64,000 nt of DNA from Arenicola marina (taxonomy: Eukaryota; Annelida; Polychaeta; Arenicolidae): NCBI GenBank assembly GCA_964019135.1, contig CAXHSH010000416.1:962701-1026700 (forward strand). The letters are read 5' to 3'. This document shows positions 46,905-58,451 of the stretch, one piece after another; positions within the stretch are counted from its first letter, which is position 1; the number at the start of each line of letters is the position of its first letter. The notes under the pieces were generated by a model that ran no database searches, was not told the DNA's origin, and saw only the letters and a list, made by a program, of their open reading frames with translations. A program made the position numbers and the translations under genes.

Positions 46905-47712
46905 TGTAACACACCAACGTGATTTACTGTTCCCAGAACGTTTTAGGAAGGTTACATTATAACCTAAAATTAATCAACGTTCTCAAAACGTTTTTGGAAG
47001 GATCCATTATAACCCTTAAAATATTCACCGTTCCCGAAACGTTTTTGGGAGGTAACATTATAACCTAAATTTAATCATTGTTCTCAAAACTTTTTTGGAA
47101 GGATCTATTATAACCCTTAACATAATCACCGTTCCCAAAACGTTATTGGAAGGTACCCTTATCACCTAAAATTCCCAAAACGTTTTTGGAAGGATGCATT
47201 ATAACCCTAAAATTATTCACGGTTCCCAGAACGTTTTTGGAAGGTTACATTATAACCTAACATTATTCACTGTTCCCAAAATATTTGTAGAAGGTTACAT
47301 TATAACCTAAAATTATTCAACGTTCCCAGAACGTTTTTGGAAGGTCACATTATGACCTAACATTATTCGTTCTCAAAACGTTTTTGGAAGGTTACATTAC
47401 AACCTAAAAATAATCAACGTTCTCAAAACGTTTTTGGAAGGATCAGTTATAACCCTTAAAATATTCACCGTTCGCAAAACGTTTTTGGAAGGAAAGATTA
47501 TAACCTAAAATTAAGCAACGTTCGCAGAACGTTTTTGGAAGGATGCTTTATAACCCTAAAATTATTCACCGTTCCCAGAACGTTTTTAGAAGGTTTCATT
47601 ATAACCCTAAAATTATTCAACATTCCCAAGGCGTTTTTGGAAGATTACATTACAACCTCAAATTAATCAACGTTCCCATAACGTTTTTGGAAGGTAACGT
47701 TATAATGATAAC
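46905..47712. repeat. Minisatellite of about 52 bp (about 15 copies)
   Basis: Tandem units built from CGTTCCCAAAACGTTTTTGG, AAGGTTACATTATAACC and TAAAATTATTCA. The AAAACGTTTT core is a perfect palindrome and TTATAA lies nearby, so each unit can fold on itself. Units are degenerate, with alternating GGTTACATTATAACC and GGATGCATTATAACC forms. Confidence 0.9.
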
Positions 47713-48796
47713 GAAGTAATAACTTTCGGGTAACGTTAGCATAACGTTAGGTGTTTGCTGGGATAGCCAGTTTTCTTCTAACGATAGTGAAGCGAGTGGA
47801 AATGTATGCTTGCATGTATTAATTGTGCATCGATAATAGATTGTTACATCTATTGCTAGGTGAATATGAAACTCTTGTAATATATCTAAAGTGTGTGTGT
47901 TGTCCTTATGATACGATTGATAGAGTTCAATCTTAGAACCCTCTGTATGCAGGTCAACTCATAAGCAGCACTGAAGACTGGCTGATTGCTGGCTTGGCTT
48001 CTTAACAGGATATGTGCATGTACAGCAACTGTATAACATGCCTAACATGCTAACGTGGAAGTTCACCACCAGCAAATCGAGGAACATATTTTACAATTAA
48101 AGGCAGACCCAGTAACTTAAAAGGGGGCGGGGAGACGGGGTCCATTGAGCCAGTATTAATTAGCTGTCAGACAGAGTTGATCCCAGAAACCATAAAGTAT
48201 GAGTTTTACAACTATTTTTTCACTAACCAAGGTCATAAACGTTAGTTTTCAATTAATCCTGTAAGATAAGCACTAGTTGATAACTAACCATAGATTCATT
48301 CTTCGTTCTCATATATATGTGTGTAGTAACTATTTAGAAATTATTATATATGCACACAAATCACAATCAAGATCAAAAATCCAGAATAACGCTAGGACAT
48401 GATATTTTAAATATTTTACAGTGCAGGTGATAAAACATGTAGGTATAAATATTCACATAAAACCCATAAAATTAAACAAATGTAATCACATCTAAAGATT
48501 TTTTACATGTCATTTTATTACATATACCAGTATTTATAAATTAATAAATTAATGAAATTTCATTGCTGGGAGTGTTCATATTGTAAATGTCTTAATGTTC
48601 AGTCTGCATATTCTTGGTAAATATTTATGTAATAGTTAAATAATTATTTGTATTTATCTAATAATGCATTAAGTCAACTTAAAATTGACGCAAGTGAAGG
48701 GTCTTGAATCATTTATTTGTGGTTATGACATTCATGAAAAAAATATCCATTAGTTACGCAGACATCCATTTACTCCAATGATTTAATTGGTGATGT
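47713..48796. other. AT-rich DNA without a recognised gene
   Basis: No ORF, repeat or RNA gene that I can support. It continues from the end of the 52-bp repeat (AACGTTAGCATAACGTTAGG) into AT-rich DNA. Confidence 0.4.
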
Positions 48797-48800
48797 CCAT

Positions 48801-48835
48801 ATATGCACACCAGCGGTACCTGCTGGTGTGCATAT
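48801..48835. repeat. Perfect 14-bp inverted repeat (hairpin)
   Basis: ATATGCACACCAGC (48801-48814) and GCTGGTGTGCATAT (48822-48835) are exact reverse complements around a 7-bp centre, GGTACCT. It could be the end of a mobile element or a recombination scar. Confidence 0.7.
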
Positions 48836-49042
48836 CTATGCGAAAAATAACCCCGGGAAACAAGCACGCGCTAAAGCGAAGCGAGCCGAGTTGCACACAT
48901 TGGGCAGCGACCAGCAAGGAGAAGGACGTTTTTCCGAAATTGTCTTTTATAAGAAAATATTTTGTGTTTTTCAATCGGAAATAGTCCTTCACGACTGGTG
49001 GAAAAGTTGCCGAGGCGTCGCGTGGAGACTCAGACTGTCAGA

Positions 49043-49131
49043 GTTAGTCGTAGTTCCATCTCCGAAACCTAGTGGCTCCGCACCCTCCGCCAACAAGGAC
49101 AAGGTTTCGTACGGAAAGCTCACTTTCTCGG
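49043..49131. repeat. Inverted copy, left (partner at 54727-54812)
   Basis: About 85 bp, including TTCCATCTCCGAAACCTAGT and GGCTCCGCAC, reappears as its reverse complement at 54727-54812. The left copy has an extra ACAAGG or so near 49100. The two arms enclose the Harbinger transposon, so the target was probably an older inverted-repeat sequence. An ORF over the left arm (48828-49202) is unlikely to be a gene. Confidence 0.7.
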
Positions 49132-49872
49132 ACCAAGATTCCGCCGTGAAATCGGGGCGGAAACTTGGGGAGTCCACAAAGTCACCTTTTGGACCTTCCT
49201 AACTTAGCTTTATCTCACTCTATGCAGAGGTGATCCAATCACCTGTCAATTTCTATAATTCATAAGCCGGTATACGTTTGAACAACTGACTTTCAGGCAG
49301 TTTATTGCACAAACCATCTTCAGTAAGCATGTTCACCCGCGGTTTGCGCCAGGTGGCGTTTGGCTTATTGCGCGTGAATGGCTGGGTCTACGGAGCGCCA
49401 CCAAGCGAATTGTGTTGTTTTGACGATTGTGCGCATGCGCAAATTCTCCACTGGGTGGGAAAGATGGCGGTGGGGACAGGGCTGTCTGCAGGCTCGACAA
49501 TACAACAAATGGTACCGTTGTAATAGCAGAGACTTTAACCAAAATTACAACGTAAATTGAAAGATACATACTTCCAGAAACTATTGCCATAGATCTACTC
49601 CAAAAGTAAATAATCGGCGAGATATATGAATTTCTAAATGCCAGTGGTGGGTTTCACAAAGAGGGTATTAAGCTTAAGTAATACCAGTATTAACTTTAAT
49701 ACCGGCAAATTTTGTCTTAGGTAATACCGACTCGTAATACCGTTTCCCAAACGCAAATAAAGACGGTATTAGCTAAGACCGGTATTAAGCGATTTAATAC
49801 CGACTTTAATACCGATGAGTGACGTCACGACATATCTCGTTAAAAAAACGCGGGATTTACTTGCGTTCCAAA

Positions 49873-51574
49873 ATGGCGGAAAAGAAAAGCAAAGCAAATT
49901 TTACGCCTGCGGAGAATATCCTATTGGTTGACCTCCATGAACAAAACAAAGACGTTTTAACCTCAAAATTAACAAACATCATCACAAAAAAAGTGAAGCA
50001 GTCTGTCTGGTTCGACATTACGCGAGCTCTGTCGGCCGTCGGCTTGGGCTCTCCTTTGCGGGACGTCGAAGACGTCCGCAGAAAGTGGAAAAATTTGGCG
50101 TCTGTCGCGAAAAAAGAGTTGGGAGAGGCCAAGCGTCCGGCAACTGGTGGTGGACCGCCAACGACTATCTCCGCCCTGAGCGACCGCATCCTAGATGTAA
50201 TTGGTCGGGATAGCGCCACCGTGACAGGGCTCGTGGGGGTAGAATCCCGCGATACAGCCCCTCCCACTGCAACACAGCACTCGCCCCGGCCTGCTGACCG
50301 GGCATGCTCCATGACGATGGACGAGCCAACAGCGCCAACTGCAGCGCTTACCCCTATTGCGTCTCCGGTAAGTTTTGCACTTTCCTCTTCTATCACCGAG
50401 ACAAATGTAATAAATATTGTTTGCGAAGTATTTGGCCCAGAAAAATTGATACATTTCGCGCTTGCCAACAAAGGCCTTGAAAGGGCGCAACAATGTAATA
50501 GTTTTCGTCTGTGATGCGATTTAGTTAGCAACGGGCGCATGTAGGGCAATGTGCACATGCACCCTTTTACAAACTGCTGGATCTGAACATCAGTAAATCT
50601 AGCAGTGTATCTTAACTTACATAAGCTTAGTCTATACATGTAGATTTAATATGTGCGGTCTAAAGCCATTAAAGGCAAAAACAGTAGCTTTCCTTCATTG
50701 TTAGCTGGCTGAAATTCCCCTGCAGCTGTGTCTTGAAAATGTTTCTTTTTTCTTGTAACATGGCCCCTACACTATAATCTTATATTTACTTATTCTCAAT
50801 TGAATGGAACCACATGTAAATATATTGATCTATAGTCTACAATAAAATTATACACTATAAGTTTATACCTAGATTTTGTTCTAAGGAAATAAATTTAGGG
50901 CCAGCTTATAAAAAAAAAACATTATAGAAAGTTAATTATATAAGAGCATCATATAATTTATTAATCTTTAATCTTGGCCAAGTCGCTGATGGTCCTAAGG
51001 GGATGGTTAATAATTGTAAGTTTACATCATAAGAATGTAAGTTAAGTATCAAAATTACATTTTTAATATTGATTTAATTTTAATTAATTAATATTAATTT
51101 CAGGAGAGTGGTCCTACTACTAGTATTAGCCAGGTCAGAGCTGATGAGCCTAAGCGGCTTCCAACAATGCCAGCTGTGCAAAGGTAACTGAATTGATAAA
51201 GACTGCATAGACTATATATTTATATTAATTTAATAATCCAAAAAGAGAACACTTTCCCATCTCATTATTTTTAAGATGTCATGTTGTTGATACTTAAATA
51301 CATATATATCTATTCATGCATCAATTTAAATGTACTCAAATGTACTTAATGCTCAGCCTTCAGAGTTTTGAAACACTTCTACTTTTAACTGATGATATAC
51401 ATATCATAATGATCACTGATCACAATTAGTTTTTTCTTAAATTATTGCAGGAGACCTAGACTGAAACGCAAAAGAATTGAAGAGCTCCAGATCGAGGTGT
51501 TGCAGTTAGAAAAAGAACAGTTAAAAAAGAACATATCTCTAATGGATGCCAAACAAATTAAGGTTGATTTGTAA
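49873..51574 (+). CDS. Harbinger Myb/SANT-like DNA-binding protein, three exons
   Basis: Exons 49873-50367, 51104-51183 and 51451-51574 have GT-AG borders and matching phases (0, then 2), giving 232 residues and a TAA stop. The start is the ATG in AAAATGGCGG; an upstream in-frame ATG at 49819 lies nearer the transposon end. Residues about 8-85 form a Myb/SANT-like trihelix (FTPAENILLVDLHEQ, DVEDVRRKWKNLASVAKKEL). A proline/alanine linker follows, and the last exon encodes a basic stretch and a Leu/Glu/Lys-rich coiled coil (IEELQIEVLQLEKEQLKK). In this superfamily the Myb-like partner binds the transposon ends and brings in the nuclease. Confidence 0.88.
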
Positions 51575-53147
51575 ATTGAAGCCCTGCGGTTTGAGCAGCA
51601 GAGACGGCTCTGTTCACCATCCCTGTCAACTGGGCTGGCACTCAGCAGCTTTCTGAGTTAGATCTAGATATAACGATCCAGTTATAATGTATTGTAGTTT
51701 TTCTTCTTTTTTCACAGGTTTTGCCAATTCTATTTAGATACTTAACGATCACTTACTTCAGAAACAGACCTAGACTATATTTTAAAATCTGTTTTGAACA
51801 ACACTTGGCCATGTAGAGACATTTTTTCGAAGTGATAGCATGGGTATGTATATATAGATCACTATAGCTATAGGTTATATAGTACTGTCGAGTGTTGTAG
51901 ACTACTGTACCTGTTGCACACTGTTGAGTGTTGTGTCTTTTATAATAAACGATTTATTATTTAATGAATGTTATTCACAGCTTTAGAATCTATATCAGAT
52001 GAATTTCAGATAAAGAAGATACCGTTCTTGAAATTAAGAGTTGTAATAATTTCCTAACCTAACTTAGTTTTAAATCCAAGAATATGTGAATAAGCTTAAA
52101 GAACGTCCACTAAGCTTAATATTTTGTTAGATTAGATGAAAAGAAAGAATTTTGTAATAATTTAATTAATAAAATCTGGTATGAGGCGGTCATAAAACCT
52201 CATGGGGTAAAAGAGAATGTTTTCTGTAGTAGGCGCAGAAGTAGAGCTTGTCGATACTTATCAAGACATCTGCAATGGCAGTAGATCTATAGCCCGCAGT
52301 CGGATAAAAGTGGATGGGCAGTCAGCCATTATTATTTTTTTGGGGGGTGGGGGTATGCCAAGAATGCACAGGCCACTGGGCTTGCCTAGTTCCGACATCA
52401 AAACCATCACCAAACTTCACCTTGGGCTAAGCTAGCAGAGCATAGTACGAAAACGCGAACCCGCTACCATTTATACACCCTTGCCCCGTTCGGAAATTGA
52501 ACTGTCCAATATCCTTCAAGTTCAACACACTGTCACTATGTCAGTGTCACTGGCCCAGATCTAAGAGGCCAAATGCAGACAAAGTAAACTCACCGCAATT
52601 TAAAATCTCACGGCTATCCACTGTTTTTTCATCAAAAAGATCATTATATTATACTTTCGCTTTGCGTAATCTATTTTTCTCAGTCTTATCTGAGAGGAAC
52701 AACAGCGAAGTGCAAGTGATGCGGCATGTTCGATGTGCGGCAGTCTACTGTCTACGTCTGTCTGTGACTAAATGTGGTCTGTCGTCTGAAGGCAGTGAAG
52801 CTAATGACTAACGTCACATAGAAAAAGATCTATCCTCGACCAGCGCTCGATCCGGATTGCAACAATGTACATGAAACAAAGTATACAGGTATAGGCGCGC
52901 GAGGAGGCCTAAGTCGCGGTCAATGCAAACAAAGAACTTGTATGAGCAAATAAGATAGTGTATCGTAGGGTTTTCTTGCTATATTATAAGTAACCGCATA
53001 CGTCGAAACAGGTAATGATCGGCCAATTTCCAAAGCTGCGATTCACAATTTTATTTCAGATAGTCATAGACAGAGAAACCCAAAGAAGACCGTCCGCTTC
53101 ATAAGTTAATGAGATTGTCGGATTATAGTGAAGCATGCAATTTCATC
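51575..53147. other. Central non-coding part of the Harbinger element
   Basis: Contains the 3' regions of both converging genes, with AATAAA for the Myb gene near 51945 (plus) and one for the nuclease near 53050 (minus). Short ORFs in 52217-52811 are not recognisable. Confidence 0.5.
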
Positions 53148-54215
53148 TTAAAGTTCAAAATGTGTGGCGACGATGTGTTGTCGCATATTACGGCCATCAA
53201 GCGGTTCTTCATGCTGGTGCACCACCTCTCCATTGTGCATGTCGTCTGCAATCTCGATGGCGTCAACCACGATGTCTGGATAGCGCCTCGCGTAGATGAT
53301 GTTATGCAATATAGCACATGCAGCAGCCACCACACAGGTCTTGTGGGGTGTGTATCTTATCTCACCATGAAGACAGCCAAATCGCCTCTTGAGTCTGCCA
53401 AATACATTTTCGATAATGACTCGTGTGCGGCAAAGGGATCCGTTGTACCTCTCTTCTTGTGGTGTTGTAGGGTTGCGAAATGGTGTCATCAACCAGGAGC
53501 GACACGGATAACCACTGTCTCCGATAAGAATGCCCCGATAGGTCCCATTGTCAAAAGCTAATCTCAGTCCACTTTCGTTCAAAATCCTGCTATCATGGGT
53601 ACTACCTGGCCAACGAGCGACAAAGTTAGTGACAACTCCTTCACTGTTGCAGACGGCCTGTACGTTGATGCTGTGATACCCTTTTCTGTTGACGTAAGAC
53701 ACTTCGTCTTGACTCGGGGCGATGATTCTAATGTGTGTGCAGTCAATGGCCCCTACGACACCAGGGAAGTCTGCCATCTCATAGAATAGTTGTTTTGCTC
53801 TAAGAAGGGTTTGTTCCTCCCTGGGGAATGTTATGAATTGGTCCATACGCCTGGTAAGCGCTGTGGACACGGCTGTCACACATCTAGAACATGTCGCCTT
53901 GCTGAGACCAACTGTGTCGCCAAGGGTCCAAAGAAACGCACCTGTAGCAAAAAAAAAAAGCGCCACCGCAACCTGCATTAATACCGGGAGGCTGTGACTT
54001 CTTTGTGTGGAACGTTCGAGATCGTCTCTGAGCAGGTCGCACAAGTAAATAATGCCATGGCTGTCGAATCGGAAGCGCCCGAGGAGGTCGGCGTCACTGT
54101 ACTGCTCCAGTGGATTCAGTCGATCGCGAAAAATGCGTTCCCGTCGCAAATGCATGTCCATAAAAATAATGCGGTGGACTACATTCATCGCCATCCTGAA
54201 GATGAGTGCGCGCAT
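53148..54215 (-). CDS. Harbinger DDE nuclease (HARBI1-like)
   Basis: A single uninterrupted 355-codon ORF. An N-terminal helical region contains LLGRFRFDSHGIIYL, and a helix-turn-helix-like GLSKATCSRCV follows. The DDE_4 nuclease domain has its catalytic residues in GAIDCTHIRI (Asp near residue 155), ILIGDSGYPC (Asp near 231) and RVIIENVFGRLKRRF (Glu near 269). The later AACAILHNI motif is typical of HARBI1 relatives. Length matches the family and no lesion is visible. It would cut and paste the element together with the Myb-like protein. A reverse-strand AATAAA lies just beyond its stop (about 53050). Confidence 0.93.
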   Translation of the reverse strand: MRALIFRMAMNVVHRIIFMDMHLRRERIFRDRLNPLEQYSDADLLGRFRFDSHGIIYLCDLLRDDLERSTQRSHSLPVLMQVAVALFFFATGAFLWTLGDTVGLSKATCSRCVTAVSTALTRRMDQFITFPREEQTLLRAKQLFYEMADFPGVVGAIDCTHIRIIAPSQDEVSYVNRKGYHSINVQAVCNSEGVVTNFVARWPGSTHDSRILNESGLRLAFDNGTYRGILIGDSGYPCRSWLMTPFRNPTTPQEERYNGSLCRTRVIIENVFGRLKRRFGCLHGEIRYTPHKTCVVAAACAILHNIIYARRYPDIVVDAIEIADDMHNGEVVHQHEEPLDGRNMRQHIVATHFEL

Positions 54216-54812
54216 GAACTGTTACACGTCAGCATAGGTCGGTATTAACAGAGTTAAACCTGCTACGACTCGGTATTAAAGTTAATACCGGTATTAATAC
54301 CGACATGGTCTTAATACCGTCTTTGTGAAACACGTCATAAACTTGGTCTTAAGTTAATACCTATTTAATACCGGTATTAGCGTTAATACCGGTATTAAAA
54401 AGCTTTGTGAAACCCACCACAGGTCGATTGCGCAGTAAGATGAATGAGCCTCAATCACGTTTCAGTTTGTAGAGATATTCCGTATTTTCGACCCCACCAC
54501 AGAGTCACGTGGCCGAACATGGTTGACAGCGGAGGCCGCAAGCGCTAATTTTGAAACGTTTCGCTAGAAAAGGGGTGATAGCAGGGTTATATAACAATGT
54601 ATGGAACTAATCAGTATTCTAACTGAAAGGCCATACTTTCTTCAATGCCCAAATGTCAATAAAAATGTGGCTGATATTTTGACGAAAGGTAAAAAAATTC
54701 GACGACTTTTTTTCGTGCCATTTTCGTACCGAGAAAATGAGCTTCCCGTACGAAACCTTGTTGGCGGAGCGTGCGGAGCCACTAGGTTTCGGAGATGGAA
54801 CTAAGTTAGTCG

Positions 54813-56790
54813 TAGCGCTAACACACTTAGGAATGTAGCCGTGTCACTGATACTTGATAACCTGTCCAGGTAAAAAATTTAAATCCAGAAATAACTATTT
54901 ATTAGTTGTTTTTCAGAAACTAGAGTGCATCAGAAACATAATAAAAAAAATATAGTTAAAACATATTAATAAATAAAAAAGTTATAAGCTTAGCCCTTTA
55001 CAGATTTTGGTCACCGTATCCATTTCTGTGATTTCACGGGCCAAACATTTCCCATTTTTTTCACATTGGTCGAAGATAAATGAATAAAATTTGGCAGATA
55101 TATGTATCATTTCATATGTCATTATATAGAATTGTAACTGCTTGCTTAAATATAAATATTTGTGTTTTAAAAGGCATTTTTCTCTTATTTTGTTAGTTAT
55201 TTTTTTTTAATTAAAAAGAAATTTGTTATTTTTGGTGAATTAAGTGTTTTAAACATATTTCTTATATCAAGAAGTTCTGAACATTGCTCTAAACTCATAT
55301 AAGCTTAATTATATTTCATTTGATAAAATATTTTTTTAGACTATTATAATTTAAATTATTATGATAATTATTATTCACACATGCATCAGTGGGTATCAAC
55401 ATCAATGCCGTACACAAGAAATGGCTATATATTGCATTTGGTAGCCAGTCTAGTCAGCCTGTTAAATGTGGAACAAACAATTACCACCGGTAATAGCATG
55501 GAACTTTGTATGTGGACAGAATTTTACAGATCTTGGAAGATATCGCATTAACATGCTGATCAGACTGACTGCATATACGGATATAGTATCAATTCATGTA
55601 CTTACGTGATAGTTTCCAATGCAAAGGGTACCTGTTTCCTGTGTAATGTCACTTCATGCTTGTTTCATTCTGTAATAGAAATATAGGGAATTAATTCTTG
55701 TGCAAGACCTTTCCACCTAAATGACTGAAATATTACAGCTGTCTGAAATTGTTTAATGACATATAATATGAACATGACCAACTTGAAAGAACTGGGAAGA
55801 ACCAAATTGAAATACCATTACTGCAACAGGCAACCGGAATCAGAATCTACAAGATAAAAAGTTAGTAAAACCTGGAACATCTTTACACCTGCTAATCGTT
55901 ACCTGAAGCAGCGAATTGAACTTGAACTTTATAACACTTTGCACTAGTTCATTTCCAAAGAACAAACTAATTTGATATCATATTAGGAAAGAGAATGAAA
56001 TAATGAATCTGCTAAATTACGGCTACCATCCCAAGGTTAGAAAGTGCTACTTACACCATCTATTAAACAATAATTGATGGGAAAAGTCACAAGTGTGCTT
56101 GCCAAGGCCAGCAAAATAAAATGCTCAGTCCATTGCAATTGTTGATTGCAATCTTTGTGCATAATAACGACGTCTTCGAAAGGAGAAAGACGAGGGTTGC
56201 CCCGGGACGATGCATCCAAAAGTACATCTTTACCAGGAACCATATACCCATGTGATATCAAGCTTGTCTAAACATATGGGTTCCTTGGCTCACATTTAAC
56301 ATGCAGCAGGTACAGGTCCATTACAAACCCAGGCCTAACACTGGCCTAAAATTACTTTGTCTGACAAACCCTTTTAGAACCATATCGCTATGAATTGGCA
56401 AGTCGATTATATGGTGATATTTTAGCATGGAATATTAAATTTAGGCCTTGTCTCAAACAATGCAGTTCTACACACAATGGCACAGGTTTTATGACTTTCA
56501 CGTTGGATATTAATGTTTTCCGTTGTAACGATTAATGGGGTTCTGCAATAGTGTAGCATGGCACTTCCTTACATCGGTTCCTCCCCTTATAGCCGTCCGT
56601 TCCGCCCACGGGTATTACAAAGTGCCAAACGTAAGTTATCGAAAAGTATAAATGTAATAATTTGGAAGTTGAATGTTGTTCAACAGGAAGAACATAGTTG
56701 AATATATGTTATTGTTGCGAAAAAATTCACATAGTAAGCTATAGTAATAAAAGCCATGTAAAAAATTACATACGAATACTACAGATATAC
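54813..56790. other. AT-rich DNA without a recognised gene
   Basis: Mostly low-complexity AT-rich sequence, especially 54880-55400. A 74-codon minus ORF at 56037-56261 has no visible relatives. I see no RNA gene. Confidence 0.4.
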
Positions 56791-56796
56791 AAATCC

Positions 56797-57470
56797 CTAA
56801 CGCGAGATTACATCAACAAAGAGTAATTTATTTGTAGAATAATTCACACATCGTTGTATCACAACAAGGAACAACTAACAAGTCTCCTTAAGTTGCAATG
56901 ACACCAATAGATGAATTATCCCATAAGAATCATGTCGTTATACAAAGCCTGCCTAAATACACTGTTTGACTCCTACCCTTAACGCGAGTGTACATCAAGA
57001 AAAGGTAATTTATTTGTAGAATAATTCACACATCGTTGTATCACAACCAGGAACAACTAACAAGTCTCCTTAAGTTGCAATGACACCAATACATGAATTA
57101 TCCCATAACAATCATGTCATACAAAGCCTGCCTAAATGCACTGTTTGAATCCTAACCTTAACGCGAGTGTACATCAAGAAAATGAGATTTATTTGTAGAA
57201 TAATTCACACATCGTTGTATCACAACAAGGAACAACTAACAAGTCTCCGTAAGTTGCAATGACACCAATACATGAATTATCCCATAACAATCATGTCATA
57301 CAAAGCCTGCCTAAATGCACTGTTTGAATCCTAACCTTAACGCGAGTGTACATCAAGAAAATGAGATTTATTTGTAGAATAATTCACACATCGTTGTATC
57401 ACAACAAGGAACAACTAACAAGTCTCCTTAAGTTGCAATGACACCAATACATGAATTATCCAATAACAAT
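56797..57470. repeat. Tandem repeat of about 180 bp, nearly four copies
   Basis: Units starting at the word CGCGAG lie at 56801, 56983, 57162 and 57341 (spacings 182, 179, 179). They share TTTGTAGAATAATTCACACA, TCGTTGTATCACAAC and AAGTCTCCTTAAGTTGCAAT. The first unit is the most diverged, and the last ends near 57470. The unit length is in the satellite-DNA range. Confidence 0.9.
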
Positions 57471-57678
57471 ATTGAAACTATGCTTTAAATAGTAGCGTTA
57501 TCGCGATAGTAACAATGCCTATACCGAATAGGTATATTTTAGGAAAGACGTCTATTATATGAAACCCACTTGGGACCTACGAGAACAGACCGACAATAGT
57601 ATATTATCATCAATGAAGTATATTATTATGCCAAACTAAAAAGGGAACCTACAGCGCTACCTAGTCAAACATAAGTAC

Positions 57679-58191
57679 TGCTGTGGTATTCCCCGGCCAC
57701 AAACTCGTTGGTTTGTTGACCAGGGAACGCCTTTCTACTTCTCGTTTTAACCCATGTTCGGGGCGATCAGTTCGTGGAAATTGAGTAACAACGATAAGGA
57801 TGCGATGTCAACAAGTGAATTTAATCAGGTCTTATCTAAACAATATTTACAGCAAAACGGTGGCTAATCTAAACTAACTAACGTGTAATTGAAGACCCAC
57901 AGGTTGGGTACTTACAATTAATCGGGGCTGAGGCTTAACCGAACCGCAATGGCCGGTTACTGGCGTTTCAGTAGCTCTTTACAACAAAACTGATCCGCCT
58001 CCCGATCCGCGTCCCGCGCACTCTCGGCTTCCCGCGGAAGACCTTCAAGCGCGCGCGCCCAGCGTCTCTAGAGTGACGTCACTCGCTAGAGGTCGTGCGG
58101 CACGCTACTAAAATAGGGAATAACTAAATGTACCCGTATGTACTACAATACGAACTAAGGATCTACTTTATGAAAAACTCCAAATATTACA
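57679..58191 (-). repeat. Probable 3' LTR of a Gypsy element
   Basis: On the minus strand a purine tract GAAGGGAGGGGGGA is followed by TGTAATATTTGGAG, a usual LTR start, at 58191. A plausible end (CCACAGCA, 57679) gives about 513 bp. The matching 5' LTR is not in the window because the gag end is truncated, so the left limit is uncertain. Confidence 0.5.
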
Positions 58192-58451
58192 TCCCCCCTC
58201 CCTTCAAGTCGTTTGCCCTCAAACGAAAATTTCACGTAAAGGAGGAGCTGAAATATTTTAACAATAACGGCTATGTACAAGGTTAACAAAACTAAAAAGT
58301 TCATCCTCGCTGCGTGTTGCAGCGGCTCCAGTTGTGGTAAAGGCCCGCGATATGGCAGCGGCCCGCGATGTCGCGATGGCTTTCTGGGAGACATCGCTGG
58401 CGACTGGGCGGTCGTGGCGTTTGTACCGCCCAGTCCGACGCTCTGACGGTA

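Larger units (their letters stand above)
49645..54419. mobile_element. Apparently complete PIF/Harbinger DNA transposon
   Basis: This 4775-bp element has inverted ends TGGTGGGTTTCACAAAG (49645-49661) and its complement (54403-54419), flanked by a 3-bp CAG on both sides (49642-49644, 54420-54422). Both subterminal regions (about 180 bp) are filled with GGTATTAA/TAATACCG words in both orientations, probable binding sites for the Myb-like protein. Inside are the two standard Harbinger genes in converging orientation: a spliced Myb-like protein (plus) and a DDE nuclease (minus). Both look intact. A 3-bp duplication fits the superfamily, although CAG is less usual than TAA or TTA. Confidence 0.93.

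Noticed and set aside
53109..54248. Plus-strand ORFs over the Harbinger nuclease (for example 150 codons at 53109)
   Set aside because: Antisense shadows of the intact DDE nuclease.
56797..57470. CRISPR-like array
   Set aside because: Repeats are contiguous 180-bp units without spacers, in a eukaryotic context.
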